Below are positions 13,530-26,349 of a DNA stretch of 64,000 bases, piece after piece (the stretch's first letter is position 1; every line of letters starts with the position of its first letter). The stretch is taken from NCBI GenBank assembly GCA_033980235.1, contig CM067065.1:24937337-25001336 (forward strand), in the 5' to 3' direction. Under the pieces are notes generated by a model, which had not been told where the DNA came from, ran no database searches, and saw nothing but the letters and a program-made list of their open reading frames with translations. A program made the position numbers and the translations under genes. The stretch comes from Diadema setosum. Its lineage: Eukaryota; Echinodermata; Echinoidea; Diadematoida; Diadematidae.

Positions 13530-14400
13530 TTTTATATACCGATTGATGGTAGAGTTGATTCAAGGGAGTTTCGATTTTGATAAAATGACTTTTGCTTATT
13601 TTGAATTCATTCATAGCATTCGAGATCACTGGAATGAATTCATCAATCGATTTGGAGCTAATATATTCCGGGGATAACTGTCCTTCGATGTGCAATCGTG
13701 ACACTTTTGATGGTGTTGAAAAGTTGTTTGATGTCTGCGTCAGCAATCTCCCATCTGTCTTAGTTGCCTTGACTTAGTGTCGGCAAGGTTGCTGTGGTAT
13801 GACTCACACACTTATACAGATACAGCTCTTTTTCAATGCAAAGACCAGACTTGCTCATGCTGCGCTCTGCGCGGCGTCCGTGCCTTTAGGACTCCTTCGC
13901 TTCTGTTGTGTACCAAGAATTATTGGGCCGTACTGTCATGCTGCAGGATAGCCTTGGAGGGATACGCTGGCTCTCTGATCTGGGAAAGTGATGCTGAAAT
14001 GCTATTCCTACAGGAGCAGAGCTCAATAGACCGTAGATAGCTGAAAGTGGTCTGCTTCTTAGGATTCGCCGGGCCTCTAAGGTTGAGAGTGGGGATGATG
14101 ATGGAGTGGTCAGAGGTGCTGAAATGTGACAAAGTTCACATTCGATATGACGTTGTCAACTTTTCTGCTAAGAACTAGGTCCAGCGTTTGTCCAGCTTCA
14201 TGAGTTGCCTCCGTAACATGCTGCTGAAATCCTAGAGACTCAATTCTCATTAAAAAGGATATAGCCAAATTATCCGAGCGATTGTCAACATATACGTTAA
14301 AGAAATTACCAAGCAGAATTGAATGATAGTCCTCGATTGCCATTGATTCCAGAAGTGTAGTGAATTTTGACAAAAATAAGTTATTATTTGAGTTGACATG
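13530..14400 (-). pseudogene. Decayed LINE (CR1/L2-like) endonuclease region
   Basis: The minus strand encodes recognisable pieces of a non-LTR retrotransposon ORF2 in broken frames: ILLGNFFNVYVDN with HVTEATHEAGQTLDLVLSR (14373-14110, the APE-type endonuclease LLGDFN and THxxGxTLDLV motifs), then STSDHSIIIPTLNL (around 14120, the SDH motif). The linker downstream of the endonuclease, with PWYTTEAKES-like and RRAE residues, lies around 13900. Stops and frameshifts separate these, so it is inactive. The reverse-transcriptase part is not recognisable here. Confidence 0.75.
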
Positions 14401-15984
14401 TTAGTAAATGTAAAGAGCTTTCGTTCCAGCAGTTGATTATGCGAAGGATTGTCTTCATCTATGGTCACAACCCCCTATATGAGAATGGTTTTTAGTCAAT
14501 TTCGGCGGTGAACGGACCAGCAACCGACATGGCACCAGTGATTTTTAGGGGATCGCTTGGTCGCCCCTGAAGGTTTAGAGCGGAGTTAAAATTTCGGTGG
14601 CGACCTCCTAGTTTTATGTTGCCGCCCTAATAAACTCGGTGTCCGGACGGCAACCGTCCGGAAACCGACCTAATCAATCGGTCGCCGTCGACTGATTTTA
14701 ATAGTGAGCAAAAATAATGATGATAAAATGACGAAAGCACTGGAGAAAACCAAGGTTCTAGACGGGAAGAGGAACCAGGGCTGTCTGGGGAAGGCGAGCT
14801 GGTGCAGAGGCAATTAAACCCCCAACAGCTCCCCCTCCCCCCTCCTTCCTGAAAGAAGAAACATGTAGCTGCAGTTGCTACGTGATACGCTCAGAGGTAG
14901 CCCAGGCAGAAGAGGACTTTGCTAGAAACATAAGGGCAGCTAGAGAAGACAAGGACAACCACTTTGGGGCAGATGAGATGAAAACTAAAAGTTTGAGTTA
15001 TGTTGATATGAATGATTGATTTCGTTATTTTTTATTCATCTAGGCCTATTGAATGATGTCGTAATGAATGAAAAGATATCGAAATAATGAGAATAGGAAA
15101 TAGAATAGGAAATATGAAATATAGTAAAAGTACAGTAGTAAACAAAGATAGCTTCGAACATTCAAATCTAGGAGTGATAAGGGCTGTTCTAGAGTTCGTT
15201 TCTCCTTCATTTCTATATGATTTATTATTTTCTACCTGTAACTTATCTTTAGTTTCATAACTGAGGTTAACAGCCCAAAATTTCATTCTTAAATCCCTTA
15301 CTACGACTTTCATCTTCATGACGAATTACACTCTACTTTGAGAAGAATAACTAACCCCTGCAGCCTCAATATGTATATACAATGAATTGTTTGTCCGCTT
15401 ACTTGTCTGTTCCACTATACACAACTCCCCCCAATCCAGTCTGTTGCATGGGGGTCATTATCTATTTTGGCAACAAAAAACAAAACAAAACAAAACAAAT
15501 GGTGTTCGTGGAGATTAACGACTCAAAACAACACACACGCGCTCACGCGCACTCACTCACTCCCTCTCTCACACACATACACACAAACGCACGCCCTCTA
15601 TACCCAAACACGACACCTGCCCAACATTAAAGACACCCAGTCGCGAGGATACATGGACATATTTCAGCCGCGGGCGGCAGCACGTAAACTCGCTTCCGAA
15701 GTTGCTACGAAGCGAAATGTGTGTGTGCGCAAGACATCCCTAAAGCAATGTATCGCGCTATAGTATCTCGATTGCTCGCGATCGCTTGCTGAGCGCGGGA
15801 CAGTACGTTTTGTGTAATGTGAGTGATGTTCGCATGAGCTAGTAGCTAGCTGCGTATACTTCGTACGACTACGCATTCTCTTCATCGCATCATCGATCGT
15901 CGTCACTCGTCAACTATACTGTAATCATCAGATCAGATCAGATTAGTGAGTGCAGACCACATTATAATAGATAGGGTGGCCATC
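14401..15984. other. Intergenic into CpG-rich promoter-like DNA
   Basis: No clear gene. 14490-14700 is GC-rich and contains several small inverted phrases around ggtcgcc/ggcgacc and ggacggcaaccgtcc. CA-rich simple sequence lies near 15530-15600. From about 15650 the DNA becomes CpG-rich, leading into the candidate exon at 15985. Confidence 0.45.
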
Positions 15985-16107
15985 ATGGACGATGACACAT
16001 CGTCAGGGGTAGCGGATATTACCGCCGAGTTGTCTATTCTGAACGCGGACGATTGGGTCGGAGACCCTGCCTGTATATGTACTTGCCCTGGCGTGTGTAC
16101 ATACTAA
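15985..16107 (+). CDS. Candidate first exon (40-codon frame), unknown protein
   Basis: An ATG in a reasonable context (catcATGG), within the most CpG-rich stretch of the area, opens an acidic frame MDDDTSSGVADITAELSILN then ADDWVGDPAC. It looks like the N-terminus of an intron-containing gene. It closes with a stop at 16105-16107, and possible donors (gtatat at 16072, gtaaat at 16108) are weak, so the exon end is uncertain. No downstream exon was identified and I do not recognise the family. Confidence 0.35.
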   Translation: MDDDTSSGVADITAELSILNADDWVGDPACICTCPGVCTY

Positions 16108-17783
16108 GTAAATAGACGGGGAAGCGACTGTGCCCGTGCAGGGCCAACGGCCAACGGCCACAGTTGCACTGCACATTTATGCAGTATTTTTGCACTCTTC
16201 ATTGTTTTACTAACTAATATGAAGAAGGTGAGCGTTGTATCACCTGCCTGGAATATACTATAAATGTAAGAAGCAATGCCGAAACCCTTTCATTTGACTA
16301 GGTAAACTCACAGTTATAGTTCTGTCAGCTTAGCCTGGTGTGAATAATCTTAAAAAAAAAGACACACACACACACACACAAAGTGAACATTAAAACTCAT
16401 AGATAAGTACATGACAAATAAGATGTAATGCCTTCTTCAGACAGGAGCATAAAGAAATTATTGTCTATCTCCCTCTTAAACAAACAGAACACTATTGTCT
16501 CAACAATACAGTGTGAAGGATAACCATTATAAATAAACCTATCACAGGTATCAGTATTTGAGGTTATGTGAGAAAAATGCCCTACAAATTAATGAAAATC
16601 GCGGACAGTAGACCTTTTGTTCATAGTCAACTCAGTGTAACATCGCAAAGCCATTGTAATGGGTTAGCTTTCTACCAAACACTGAAAAATACCAATCAGA
16701 GGCGTACCTTTGATCAATAAATAAGGGATGTGCCACGGATACCAATTAATCGTACTTGATGAAGCTTATACCTGTACATATTAGCATGTTACAAACTGAT
16801 AGGTTCATATTGCCCCTTGACCTATGACTAATATCTGTATTAGAATTAAAACAATGGATTCTTATGAACTGTTGTTCATCAACAACTTCCACACCAATCA
16901 ACATCCCTATTAGACACTCCTATATGAAGATGTGAAGGTAAATAAAACTGTAACTTTCACGTACAAGGGTATTGTACGTACACTACTGTAACTCTGTTGG
17001 TTGTAGTTACTACCACTGACCTGACACTGTCAGTGTAACCAAACTTTAACGAATTTCAACTGTAAAGGATCAATTTTTTTTCTTCAGAATTTACATTTCA
17101 ACATACTTGTAGAAATTCACATGAAAAGATGTACACTTCACTGAATCACTTGAATTTGGTTTCAAATTATTGGACCAAATGCATTGGAAATTTGACTATA
17201 AATGCAACATACTGTAGATGCCTGAAACTTTTGCCAAGCTTATGAAAATTACAATCTTTATCAAAATTCCTTAACCAAACTTAAAATGTAGGGCCCCTAA
17301 ATATGATGAAAGAGGAGACTTTGCTATACAGTTAAATCAATGGGGACAAACTGTATTTGAATCGCAGCCATGAAATCTGGCTATGCAAATTTAACCTGGA
17401 TTGTTGACGCTAGCTGCTCAGGAAAGTGACCTCTCTGTATCTATCTAGATTCTACATTTGCACATGAAATACTTTAAATTCTCAATACTGTGATGACAAA
17501 AAACTTACCGCTACTTGCGATTCCCTGACTAATGATATTTGCTGCCTACTGCTGGGTCAGTTCTTAAGAAGCGATAAACTGACCCAGCAAATGTCATTTC
17601 GATTACGGCGTTATCATAATTTGACATAAATGAGAACTTAGAGAAGTTTTTCGCGAAATTATACATAGAAAAATAGGCCTACTTGTCGATGAAACGCAAA
17701 GGCCCTAGCAGTTAAAGATAGATTAGAAAAAGTCATTCCACTTTAATCATTGATTCATGTAATAGACTTCTAACGTTACTTAC
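16108..17783. other. Intergenic or intronic, no exon found
   Basis: AT-rich DNA without a supported gene. A (CA)n run lies near 16362-16380. A perfect 13-bp stem (tgctgggtcagtt / aactgacccagca) with a short loop sits near 17552-17588. Confidence 0.45.
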
Positions 17784-18198
17784 ACATCATCTGGATCTGG
17801 ATTGTTGACTTGGTCAGCTGGGGTTGCTTGATTGGCGTAAGCCGTGGCATTACAATTCCACCGTGCATGCCGTAACACGAATTTGCACATTCTAAATTCC
17901 TGCAAAACTGTTCATGCAACTCCAGCAAGTGGAAAGCAAATTTTTCATCGGCACGCTGACGCTGAAGCTTCCCCCTCAGCCACTGGTCTCTTACTTGTCC
18001 TAAGCAGGGAGGTGAGAGGAAACCTCCCTGTCCTAAGCATGCTAAGAACACGTCTCTCTGCGTTCTCCACTCGTCGATAGCGTCAAACAAGTAGATACGT
18101 TTTACTCGAGTTGGACGGCTGTTTTGATCTCCATTGTGAGGTTTCATTACTAAACCAAAGCCAAGGCTAATCCGAAACAGTACACGCATACCACACAC
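17784..18198 (-). CDS. Candidate exon of an unrecognised basic protein
   Basis: A 138-codon minus-strand frame ends exactly at a consensus donor (ATGT|GTAAGT, exon end 17784). A TATAAA lies 31 bp or so upstream of the first ATG. The second, better start may be MKPHNGDQNSRPTRVKR further in. The protein is rich in Arg/Lys and has a helical, charged stretch (VRDQWLRGKLQRQRADEK, then FAFHLLELHEQFC). A small inverted duplication (CLGQGGFLSPPCLGQ) sits inside. The family is unknown. It could be a gene's first exon or a chance ORF. Confidence 0.4.
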
Positions 18199-18230
18199 AT
18201 TATTGATATTGACATACCGGTACCGACGAC

Positions 18231-18236
18231 TTTATA
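18231..18236 (-). promoter_or_regulatory. TATA-box-like TATAAA
   Basis: TATAAA on the minus strand in the context ttggTATAAAgtcg, about 32 bp upstream of the first ATG of the 18198-17784 frame. The distance fits a core promoter, but a single hexamer is weak evidence. Confidence 0.3.
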
Positions 18237-18674
18237 CCAACTTTGTTATGTTCCGATCCGGCCCAACATACTGTAACACAGCTGACGCAGCAGACAATTG
18301 CCAATGAGATCAAAACAACCCACCATATGGCCATGAGCATTGCAACTTGCTATACATGAAGTTTAGAGTTTTAATATTTCTTCATCAAAGCATATTTATA
18401 AATACCAAATATTAAACAACGTAATATATGAATGATTTAAAATATTGTTATATAATATTTTCAGACATTTTAAAATTTTATTGCTTAGATTGCTGAAATT
18501 GGCACCATAGTGCAAATAAACAGAGACTGCAGCCAGATACGTACGTACGTACACCACACAGCTCTACTGTTGTGTCGCGACGGGGACCCGTAGGAGAGAT
18601 TTTCATGCACATGGCTGTTGTGCGGTTTTGTGCGTGCACCCATTCGGCCCCATTCGGTAGGTATTCGGGCGTCC

Positions 18675-18763
18675 ATGTTGAAATTACAGTGGACGGCTCG
18701 CACGGCTCTCGTGCCCCATCTGGTTTTCGCTGGTGCGTTGCGTAGCGTCGTGTTCGGCATTCG
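18675..18763 (+). CDS. Candidate first exon encoding a leader-like peptide
   Basis: In a CpG-rich patch, ATG at 18675 opens 29 codons (MLKLQWTARTALVPHLVFAG...) with Arg/Lys, many hydrophobics and no acidic residue, ending at a good donor (cattcg|gtacgt). Composition fits a mitochondrial presequence or signal peptide. No second exon was identified. It is divergent from the 18198 minus-strand frame about 480 bp away, so a shared bidirectional promoter is possible. Confidence 0.3.
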
Positions 18764-19269
18764 GTACGTACGGGGGTACAATAACGGGAGGAGCAGCTTG
18801 TCGTGCTTTTCTACTGAGCTGCGAATCGCCTGCGACGACCGATTGCCTTTAAACAACACGCCCGCCGCAACGCCATGGAATCCATCACTTAACAGTGGCC
18901 ACTCGTCACCGCAAAGTGTATACCTTTTATTTAAATACTTACATTATTATCATATCCAAGTATATGTATATGTGTGTATGCGGTTGCTCTTTACATTATA
19001 TTTGCACACGCCATGATGTATTGCTATGTAGTGGTGTTATTTCACATACCTGTAAGAGTGTGTGCTTTCTTTCCAGTATTTAGATCGGTTATGAAAGTCT
19101 ATTTTAATTGACTTATTCATTTTTTTTTTACAGCTTAGAGTTTGCTCTTTCAGAATATGACCTTACCTAAAAATCCATGTCTGGTGACTTATTGCTGGTG
19201 CTGTGATGAAGGGTCATTTGACGTAAACTTTGATCAGGAGCTGAGATGCCGCGATTTTTAATACTCATT

Positions 19270-19470
19270 CACATTAGGGGGAACCATGTCTTTTATCTCC
19301 AAAATAATAGTCATATCTACGTGGAAGCTGTGTAGGGTGCACGTAGTAGTGTTGTCGTGATCATTCCTGTACAGGGGCATTGATTGAGGGGGGGGGGGGG
19401 GGTCGTGCAGTTTCAACAGTTGGAGTTCGCTAAAATCTCCCGCCAATACTATTCATTGTTATACTTGCCT
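19270..19470 (+). repeat. Diverged dispersed repeat, copy 1
   Basis: Shares with 20150-20375 the order gtcttttat(c/t)tcca, gggtgc, a poly-G tract, (g/a)tc(g/a)tgcagtt, then gaatctcc-like and tgttatacttgc phrases. Same orientation in both copies. Confidence 0.5.
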
Positions 19471-20149
19471 ACTTTGTCTTCTTCTGTGGTCCCCTTTACT
19501 GAAATTTGACTTCATTGCTGTCATTATACACTGTATATTATCACATTAATTTTCAGTGAGAGAGCCTGCAAAACTCAAGTGCTTAATGGCGCAATTTATA
19601 GTAACAGGTCATCTCCTCCTTGTCAGATTAAAAGAAGAAATGAATCTTGAAAATAAAACGATTATTGACTACACACTTAAAATTAATTTTAGGAAGAGAT
19701 CAATCATCGGATTCATCGACATTCTTGGTATATTATTCCTTAAGATATGAGTGACTGAACTACGTTTATCCTTTAATAATAACTATTTTGAATGCATTCT
19801 GTGATAGAGGGATTAATTCCACCCAATGCTTATGGTTACCATCAATTCAACTATTCGCAGTCATCTGTTTTCAGCGAGATAATTCGAGATGGTTCAAGGC
19901 CAGATTTCTAATCCACTTTGTCTCCTATGTGTGGGCAGGAAATTGAGGTGGTTGTTGTTGTTTTTTTTTTTTCAAAGAGAGAATACAACTTTTCCACTCT
20001 GCCTGCTAACATTCATGCCATTGACCATTTTTACCTCATGGTAAGGACACATTTTACTAATGCTCCTAACTTGAAATACGTTTTATTTGCCTTAACATCT
20101 TTATTTGCTGTTATGTGAACTTTAATCTCAATCATCCGAGTGAAACTTC

Positions 20150-20375
20150 CCCAGCATTATTATTTTGTACAACTTCAAATTGAGCAATAATGGGAAAACC
20201 ACGTCTTTTATTTCCACAATCATGGTAGAGTATGTAAGGGTGCCCGTCGTGTGGGCGTAAAGGACGTAAATCGGAGGGAGGGGGGATCATGCAGTTGCCA
20301 CAGTTTGAACTCGCTAGAATCTCCTGCCAAGACTATACAAATTCACTGTTATACTTGCATAATGAAATCTAACAT
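20150..20375 (+). repeat. Diverged dispersed repeat, copy 2
   Basis: Second copy of the sequence at 19270-19470, same strand, clearly diverged; ends with the shared phrase cactgttatacttgc. Confidence 0.5.
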
Positions 20376-21010
20376 TCTGGAATCATTCTTCCCCAATGTT
20401 CGCATACTATTCAAATTGGATTTAAAAACAAAATGAATCGATACTTCCACAAAGTAGTTATTCGTCTTACCGACCAGTTTGTAATTGCCTGGTAAATGAA
20501 CATTTTGATCATATGATTAAAGAAATAATACAGAATTATTGAAACAAATGCCCTGTCGGACAACAATTAAAGCGGGTACGGTAAAATATAGGTAAAGGTC
20601 ATAATAGAATAACATGTTCAATTCAAATGAGTTAGAGTCATTTATTGACATTTGCAAGTTGGCATGAAACTGTCTTTTTACTCATCGACTCGCTTGGAAA
20701 TGTGTTGTCTACCTTTATGATCGCGTTTGTACATACACAATACAAATAGATAGTGAATAATCATCCCTCAATGTAGACCAACTGTCCAAGAAGTATTATG
20801 CGTTTACAAACATGTTCCAGTTTATTTGTCAAGTTGCTTTTAAACAAAATATATACAAATCATTGAATTTTACCTGAAAAAAGATGCATATAATCTTTTG
20901 GTTGCTGATGCTCTTGATTACTTTAAAAGGGTAATCGTCTTTATTTTGATTATATACATATATATATATACACACACAAAAAGAAGAAAACAAACATGGT
21001 AAATTTGGCA

Positions 21011-21647
21011 TGAGGACTGAAAATAAGTGAAATGGGTCAACCTAGCCGAACTTGACTTTTTCATATTTTCTGAAAGAGCGGGTCTTCTTTTACATTATAC
21101 CAAAATTTGATATCATAAAACGGGCAGGAAAGTGTTTTTTTAGCAGTTTATCTTCAACATTTTTGGTTGAATAGTGTGATTAAGTGTGTCTTTATAATCC
21201 CTTTTTCATTTCTGAAAAACCTTGTCCACACTCTTCACTTTCAACTGTAATAACTTTTGAAAGAATAGTGCTACTGCTTTGAAAGTTGGCATTAATTATA
21301 GACAGAATGGTTTAATGAGGCATGCTTAATTTCAGTTTAATCTAACAATTCCTTCATTGTTGTTACTCTGTTGGTTTACTTCCTGTTTTTGTCCCATTCA
21401 TCGCACAGCCAGCACGGTTTGGTAAAGATTAAGCGCTTGAATAGACACTGTACTTCAGAGCCTTTTTTCTCATTTCACACTTTTTCTGAGTTTGTGCTTT
21501 CTTTCCAATATTTAGATAGGTTAGGAGAGTCCATTTGATTTGAGTTATACATCATTTTAAAGCTTAAAGCCTGTTCTTTCAGAATATGGTCTTAACTAAA
21601 AATTCATGTCTGGCGACTTTTTGTTTGTTTTGAGGTGCAGGGTCACA
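21011..21647. mobile_element. TGTGACC-end DNA element, end-truncated copy
   Basis: About 640 bp matching, in reverse orientation, the intronic element at 42441-43233. It begins at tgaggactgaaaataagtga and keeps the terminal ttttgaggtgcagggtcaca at its right end. It lacks the ~70-bp outer part of the left end. Confidence 0.75.
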
Positions 21648-23046
21648 TATATAAAATAAGAGAGAGAAAAAGAGAGGAAATTCTTCCTTTTGTTTTCCTG
21701 CTTACATTTTGGAGAAGTCATTACTTAGGTTGGGTAGAGCTGGGAAAACATGGAGTAGGAATGTTTTCACGTTCGGATATACAGTATTCGAGAATCCTTT
21801 TAACGAATAGTGCAATTGATTTATCACTCATCTCTATGTACGTACGCACGTCCTAGGCAAAGGATGTCGATATAGGAGTCAAGAGTTGACGATGAGCTTA
21901 TATCTTTTGATGCCCATATTCGCTGGTACTTGGCTGCTAACGTGTGCAGTTTGTCGTTTTCGAATTCCCACGTCATGGAAGAAAATTTAATCGAAATACC
22001 CATGTTTTCCAACGATACGTAACGGGGCTTTAAAGTATCAGAAGGAAATGCTTTTAATGAATTTAAAAAAATAATAATAATTTCTAGACTTGCAACTGTA
22101 CTCAGGGATGTCACGCTCTGAAAATGTAAAGCTATGAAAAGATGAAGATAGATTTTGCCGATCTCTGACTATCAAAACCACATCTGACGAATACAGAGAA
22201 CTAACATAAAATCGGAACATTCATATTGTTCTGTGATTAATGGTTTTATTGATGGTTAAAAAGCGACACGCATTTTAAAATGGTAAAAAAAAAATCCCTT
22301 CACAAAACACCAGGCTACAAACATATTATCGTACTCTGCTTGATTAACTTGTGAGCGTGCAGAATATTGAAATGAAGAATACATGAGACCATGGTCCAAA
22401 TGAAAAAAAAATATACATTTGTAATATGAAATATTTTTAAACTAAAATGTCGAAAAACGATAGTATAACCTTGTGTCCTATAGCACGAGTATAATGTCAG
22501 TGGTGCCGATGTATTATGTGGTGTAATGTCCTGATGTATCCTCGAACATTTTGCAGTTTCATTCGTACTAGTCACTGTTTCATTATGAAACCTTGTATTT
22601 TTCATGTGACTACAAATAATGAGGATGAAAATCTAAATAATGTAAATATGAAATTCACCAATGGTAACATACATCGTTGTTATTATTTGTTTCCTATTCT
22701 TGGTTTTTCGATCCATTCTTTATTCATTCATTACTTATTCATTTTAAATTTACTACAGATATGTTTTAGCTATCGACATATTTGGAAGAGCTCAGTTAAA
22801 TCTATTAACAACATTTCACATCAAAGATAAAGAGGAGACAATTCATATGAGCTAAACAAAACAAATCATTCGAAGACCTACTTTGAATAAAAAAGGCACG
22901 TTTTCAACGATTGATTTACATTGGCGTTTTAAAATATAACATAGTTTGAAGGATCTCTCTCTCTAAATCCAAGAGCAAGACGAATATTTTGTTTTGCAAA
23001 CATCTGACAAGTTTTCAATTAACTTAAAAGGAACTCGAACTTTCAC
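21648..23046. other. Intergenic
   Basis: AT-rich DNA. I see no supported exon, RNA gene or intact element here. Confidence 0.4.
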
Positions 23047-23140
23047 TATAATGTGGCGACTGGTGTGCCTCCGCCATTTCACATTGTTTCTCAAAGAGAT
23101 CGACAGAAAATTCTGTCATCGTGAGACAATGGTCTCATGA
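23047..23140. repeat. Fragment of the CTCCGCC-end repeat
   Basis: The segment with ggcgactggtgtgcctccgcc and the following acattgtttctc..gag..gatc..aca text matches the left end of the longer copy at 56265-57276. Confidence 0.55.
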
Positions 23141-23174
23141 TGTATGATTTACAAATACTCACTGTCTATACACT

Positions 23175-23423
23175 TGAAGAGTTTGTTCGCAAAAACCGAA
23201 AAGTCCATATTTGCCAAATTGAGACATTTGCGATTAAAGGTCAAGAAAAATAAGAAGAATAAGAAGAAATTTTTTTCTTCTTTTGACCATAACTTCAAAA
23301 ATGTACCTTTATATGTAATGACCAATATATCATTTCAAAGGGATTATTTTGCACTTTATGACAGAGACCGTTCTTCAAAATCTTCAAAAATGGACTTATC
23401 GGTTTTTGCGAACAAACTCTTCA
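23175..23423. mobile_element. Palindromic MITE, TGAAG...CTTCA family, copy 3
   Basis: Same ends and internal order as the copies at 1745 and 5120, somewhat diverged (gttcgc for gtttgc). The flanks do not show the simple TA duplication. A (TA)n array follows at about 23436-23470. Confidence 0.75.
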
Positions 23424-23432
23424 CTTGTATAC

Positions 23433-23471
<39 letters not shown>

Positions 23472-23645
23472 TATCTAGATGGCACCTTAGGGAGACATAT
23501 TGGGGGGAAGTGTCTTCATTAGGGAGACAACTGGTCATTAAGGAGACAATTTTCGTGTCTCCATTGCGTAAACTGCCATTGAACATGTATATAACAAATT
23601 TGCATATAAAACAAATGGAAATGTCTTCCAAATGACCCATCTAGG

Positions 23646-23677
<32 letters not shown>

Positions 23678-26173
23678 CTCCTATGGAATCATGTGCAGTA
23701 TGTTCAAGTTTTCTTCAAGTGCAGACATTATTCAATTTATATTTAACCTGCATTGCTGTATCTATCTAAACATTATTCACTATTAAGTAGTGTCATTTTG
23801 ATTTTAACCTGACCATTGGTCATAGCACACAAACACTTTTCTTTCTACCACAGTGCTTGATATCACATAGCGTTATAGACGTTTTCGTTTGCAGCTACCC
23901 CCTAAAGTATGAATTTGTCTTTCGTAAAAAACGCATGTTATTATGATTTGCACAAACGTACAGCTGGACATACACTATTTCTTTTCATTCTTCCATCTTA
24001 CGAAGTACACGTTTAACGGTACAACATACATATTTATCTTAAGAAATTTTTCAAGGTAGAGCGAACATTGCATTGATTATATAGCAAGACTCTATCATGG
24101 GCAGAAAAAAAAAAATCCATAGAAATAAGCTACAGAGTTCGGAGTAGCTAGAACACATGGCAAATCTTTATCTGGATGTGTGCAATCAATGGTTCAAATA
24201 ATATGTATAGTTCTAATTTTCAGTTATTGATAACAAAACAATAGTAGCAATAATAAGGCTGCTACCGGATGCTTATTAACAAGTGTAACAATGATGTTAC
24301 AATAGCAGAAGGGTAATGTTTACAGAGTGTCTCTAATGAAAACATTACATAAAATCATAAAGTAGAATAGTAGAATAGTAGAATGCAGAAAGGAAGCACT
24401 TATATCACATATATTCAAACATTGACGACTGCATAGTTCCTCCTGATGTTTGCGGGCGAGTAGACAAACAATCGCCTTTAAAGGAACACATGAAACGAGC
24501 TTGCAATTAGCTCCATGCCCACTAAATATTACCTCTAGTCTGCACATGAGATATAAGGAAGCTTGAATAGCGTGTTGTAATATCATATAAACGTACGTCC
24601 GTCTAACTGAACTTTGAGATTTTTTTTTTGCTATAAAGCTGTTATGGTTAGAAATGTATACAGACTATAGATCGCAAAGTTCCAATGTAAACCACAGGAG
24701 TATAGTGGAAAATAATATCTAGGCGATGATTTCACCTTTTCGCATCCGACGTATTCTCGTAGCTGGAGTAAATTTGGTAACTTTCTCTGCAGGCTTCAAA
24801 ACCATGTCCCCAACACGAGAAGAGCTGCATATCTACCCTTCTGTGAGAATGAAAGATAAATGTAAGAATGTAGTTTCACCAAGTTGCCTTCAGCTTCTTT
24901 TGTCCCCAATATACATAAGCATCTCTGTATCATTAATTCACGTAAGGTACTTCATACGTCAGCTACGTAACGTGAATGGAGCAGAGACTTTGTAGGAATT
25001 TTAGAGTCATGGTTAATTCCAGTAAAGAAACATTTTGAACAATTTCAAATCTAAAAAAGAAAAAAATCGAAATTCTACATTGACTCGCCGTTAGTGTCGT
25101 CTCTGTTAATGCATTCTAGCGACAAAGACAGAGTTTTATGATTGTACAATTTTCAAAATCAAGTAATGATTTTGATACCGTTGTTATTTTTTTTTTTGTC
25201 TTTGTGTACCAGTCGTACATTAAGCTACAGATCATAGATCCCCTGATTAACGCTACCTAGAAATCATCAATTAAATGTAAATAGCCAAAGCTCTTCGGCC
25301 ATTGCGGACCCAGTACGTCATTCTGCCACTACTCCTGTTTGAGGTTTCACACTTAATGATAATATGTGCTACCTTTCCATTTCAGGATTCTTCGTCGCTC
25401 TACCTTTTTACTTACTTTACAACTTTGTCAGCATCTCCTTAGCAATACCTGCAGCTGAAAACAAGGAGGTACACTCATCCTTCTATCCGGGACTTGTTAC
25501 CCTTGTTCGAGTTCAAACATTTGTGAGAACGTTTGCATTTGTCGATGAGATCTTTTCGCTCATATTTCCTTGACCTCCAGCCAGGCGCACAAAATACCTA
25601 GCTTTGATTACAGGGTTGCATTTACCATGTTCACAGTTGATTCTCCTGGATTTAGGTTTTTTGTTTCTCATGTAATTTTCTGCATTCTCCTGATTCGAAT
25701 ATCCGATATAATATCTGTGGCATTTGGATAATCTTGATATTATATTGACAAAATATTCCGTATTTGGGACCTGTAGCAGTTCCACCATTATGCTAATTCC
25801 AAAACGGCGTAAATCGTTCCAGACTTTGAGCAGAGTCTAATCGCCCGTTTTCCTTTGAAGCTAGGAGCGAAATAATGTAAGAACTGTGGCGAAATTTCTC
25901 AGATGAAGTTTCCAGTAGGTAAATGTTGATGAACGCCGATGCTAAGCAGACTCGGAGTGTGTAAAATGTTTTAAAGCTATCTGTCCAACATACGTTTCCA
26001 ATGAAATCATGTAACAAAGCCATCAGCAGCGATCCACCGTAACACGTCTTACACCGTCCATCGATAAAACCTACTTTGCCCAAGAATACTTTACCCTCTA
26101 GTACCGTATAGGCAGAGTAGTACTTGCGAGTAGCGTGCACACATGGCCCGCACATCGTATCATCATCCGTACC
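23424..26173. other. Intergenic or intronic, scattered weak exon signals
   Basis: (TA)n arrays at about 23436-23470 and 23646-23672. Two short plus-strand splice-bounded segments (acceptor near 24793 with frame GFKTMSPTREELHIYPS; acceptor near 25384 with frame GFFVALPFYLLYNFVSISLA) look exon-like but share no established gene model. On the minus strand, 26174-25793 is open for about 126 codons with no recognised domain beyond the Cys-rich start. Confidence 0.35.
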
Positions 26174-26174
26174 T
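26099..26174 (-). CDS. Possible Cys-rich exon, TNFR-like motif (weak)
   Basis: The minus strand reads GTDDDTMCGPCVHATRKYYS and continues to a donor-like gg|gtaaag. The pattern T-x-C-x-x-C with preceding Asp residues resembles the end of a TNF-receptor cysteine-rich repeat. The putative acceptor (gtgctag) lacks a pyrimidine tract and sits next to a long poly-A/T tract, so this may be chance. Exact limits are uncertain. Confidence 0.2.
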
Positions 26175-26349
26175 CTAGCACACGTTTTTGGGTGTGGGTT
26201 TTTTTTTTTTTTTTGCATTTTTTTCGTCTTTCTTTTGTTTTTGTTTTTGTTTTGTTTGTTTGTTTGTTCTTTAATTTGTTTATTTGTTTGTGTGTGTGTG
26301 TGTGTGTGTTTTTGTTTTTTGTTTTTTGTTTTTTTTTGCAGAATGCTGT

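Larger units (their letters stand above)
18764..21010. other. Intergenic, with an internal dispersed duplication
   Basis: No gene supported. A fragment of the TGTGACC-end element lies near 19055-19210 (the gtgctttctttccagtattt phrase and the catgtctggtgac phrase). Two diverged copies of another sequence lie at 19270-19470 and 20150-20375. (TA)n/(CA)n lies near 20950-20980. Confidence 0.45.

Noticed and set aside
23144..23635. 163-codon ORF with LFAKTEKSIF
   Set aside because: Product of the palindromic TGAAG MITE; the same peptide occurs at 1745, 5120 and 53749.
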